DNA from: Lachnospiraceae bacterium
GTDB taxonomy: Bacteria; Bacillota; Clostridia; Lachnospirales; Lachnospiraceae
Direction of reading: 5' to 3'
DNA length: 6,132 bases
Assembly: GCA_017412265.1 (NCBI GenBank)
Contig: JAFPYK010000309.1
Coordinates: 1 to 6,132, forward strand
Shown: positions 5,346 through 6,132 of the stretch, in pieces
How positions within the stretch are numbered: position 1 is the first letter of the stretch
Layout of the letters: each line of letters begins with the position of its first letter
Notes under the pieces: model-generated
The model's input: the letters and a program-made list of their open reading frames with translations, nothing else
Database searches by the model: none
Told to the model about the DNA's origin: nothing
Made by a program: the position numbers and the translations under genes

Positions 5346-6030
5346 CACATTATTCTCAGGCATTTTTGATACAACAGCTGCCGCAACGATCTCCGTGCAG
5401 ACGTTCCTGCTCTGCGTCGGAGCCAGCCTGCTCATCGGCCTCGCCCTGGCCCTGGCCTACCGTTTCCGCAACCGCACGACGAAGAGCTTCACGATGACTC
5501 TCGCGCTGCTGCCTGCCGTCGTCTGCGTCGTCATCATGATGGTCAACGGCAACATCGGTACCGGCGTCGCGGTCGCAGGCACCTTCGGCCTGATCCGTTT
5601 CCGCTCTGCCCCGGGCACAGCGAAAGAGATCGCGAGCATCTTCCTCGCCATGGCCGCCGGCCTCATGACCGGCATGGGCTACTTAGGCTACGCCTTCCTC
5701 TTCACCCTGATCTTCGGCCTTCTGATGATGGTCTACTCCGGGCTGGATCTCGGCTCGAAGCATGAAGCCCGCTACCGGACCCTGCACATCACCGTACCCG
5801 AAGACCTTGACTATACCGGTGTATTTGCGGACCTTCTCGCCCGCTACACCACGGAAAACACCCTGACCCAGGTCAAGACCACCAACATGGGCAGCCTCTT
5901 CCGCCTGACCTACAACATCACCTTGAAGGATGCGGGGCTTGAGAAGGAAATGATCGACGAGCTGCGCAAGCGAAACGGCAACCTTGAGATCAGCCTCTCC
6001 CTCCAGGAGAATATGGCGAGCGAACTGTAA
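5338..6030 (+). CDS. DUF4956-family membrane protein
   Basis: 230 residues. An N-terminal membrane part has four likely helices (about 20-42, 51-70, 98-113, 115-134). Between helices two and three is the signature GTFGLIRFRSAPGTAKE (81-97), followed by a soluble C-terminal domain (140-230) with beta-alpha pattern and no cysteine. The glycine-rich signature followed by an alanine-rich helix, and the small C-terminal domain, recall the MgtC layout; this is my own remote comparison, not a proven relation. The function of DUF4956 is not known. Genes of this family are often seen next to VTC-domain and CotH-kinase genes, so a role in anchoring, export or control of the VTC product is an inference. 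AGGAAGG (5325-5331) lies 6 nt before ATG 5338, within the end of the VTC gene; the in-frame ATG at 5284 is deep inside that gene and lacks a binding site. Confidence 0.88.
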   Translation: MLNTLFSGIFDTTAAATISVQTFLLCVGASLLIGLALALAYRFRNRTTKSFTMTLALLPAVVCVVIMMVNGNIGTGVAVAGTFGLIRFRSAPGTAKEIASIFLAMAAGLMTGMGYLGYAFLFTLIFGLLMMVYSGLDLGSKHEARYRTLHITVPEDLDYTGVFADLLARYTTENTLTQVKTTNMGSLFRLTYNITLKDAGLEKEMIDELRKRNGNLEISLSLQENMASEL

Positions 6031-6036
6031 TCAGGC

Positions 6037-6061
6037 ATGCGCTTCCCGGTCGGAAGCGCAT
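6037..6061 (+). other. Intercistronic hairpin 1
   Basis: ATGCGCTTCC (6037-6046), loop CGGTC, GGAAGCGCAT (6052-6061): a perfect 10-bp stem starting 6 nt after the DUF4956 stop. The tail CTTTCACAT is a poor T-run, so at most it would be a partial terminator. It could set the ratio of upstream to downstream message or protect the upstream mRNA from 3' decay. Confidence 0.7.
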
Positions 6062-6076
6062 CTTTCACATAGAGCA

Positions 6077-6099
6077 GGCCGGAAGCGCCTCTTCCGGCC
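6077..6099 (+). other. Intercistronic hairpin 2
   Basis: GGCCGGAAG (6077-6085), loop CGCCT, CTTCCGGCC (6091-6099): a perfect 9-bp stem ending 21 nt before the next start codon, with no T-run. The octamer GGAAGCGC occurs in both hairpins (6052-6059 and 6081-6088), so the left arm of hairpin 1 (GCGCTTCC, 6039-6046) can pair with either copy. The ribosome binding site of the next gene lies just outside the stem. Confidence 0.7.
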
Positions 6100-6120
6100 C
6101 GCAGAAACGGAGTATATTAC

Positions 6121-6132
6121 ATGAAACGATTC
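6121..6132 (+). CDS. Start of a third operon gene, cut by window edge
   Basis: ATG 6121 is preceded by ACGGAG (6107-6112) with 8 nt spacing. Only Met-Lys-Arg-Phe can be read. The basic start would fit a signal peptide, and in VTC/DUF4956 loci of Firmicutes a secreted or CotH-kinase-type gene often follows, but four residues prove nothing. Spacing to the previous gene is 90 nt, with two hairpins between. Confidence 0.45.

Overview
The window looks like chromosome from a fairly GC-rich low-complexity-free member of the Clostridia, most likely Lachnospiraceae-like. This is inferred from GC-rich coding sequence set against AT-rich intergenic DNA, strong AGGAGG/AAGGAAG ribosome binding sites, housekeeping-type promoters with 17-bp spacers and a recurring TACAAT -10, and gene families common in that group. 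No mobile element, tRNA, rRNA or CRISPR array is visible.

Left part (1-2857), minus strand: two purine genes, each with its own promoter. An adenine-deaminase-type amidohydrolase runs off the left edge; its active-site region differs from classical Ade at some positions. Upstream of it is a GMP synthase that consists only of the ATP-pyrophosphatase and dimerisation domains; the glutamine amidotransferase domain is absent. A 16-bp terminator hairpin separates guaA from the deaminase promoter, so the two are probably separate units that both serve purine nucleotide supply.

Middle (2858-4485), plus strand: a 430-bp divergent intergenic region, then an NADPH-type iron/zinc alcohol dehydrogenase (BdhA/YqhD class) with its own terminator. 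The intergenic region holds a good promoter (TTTACA-17-TACAGT) followed by about 110 nt with several hairpins and an intrinsic terminator. This is best read as an undescribed small RNA or an attenuated leader. A second promoter overlaps a direct repeat just before the dehydrogenase.

Right part (4486-6132), plus strand: a polyphosphate-type operon. A VTC-domain protein (soluble tunnel-fold polyphosphate polymerase family) overlaps by 8 nt a four-helix membrane protein of the DUF4956 family. After two strong hairpins that can re-pair with each other, a third gene begins at the right edge. The operon promoter region carries three 11-bp direct repeats (TTCAT, TTCAT, TTGAC at exact 11-bp spacing), which resembles a PhoP/PhoB box and would fit phosphate control of a polyphosphate system.

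The most interesting items are the stand-alone GMP synthase ATPase, the candidate Pho box before the VTC/DUF4956 operon, and the hairpin-rich putative RNA at about 3043-3155.
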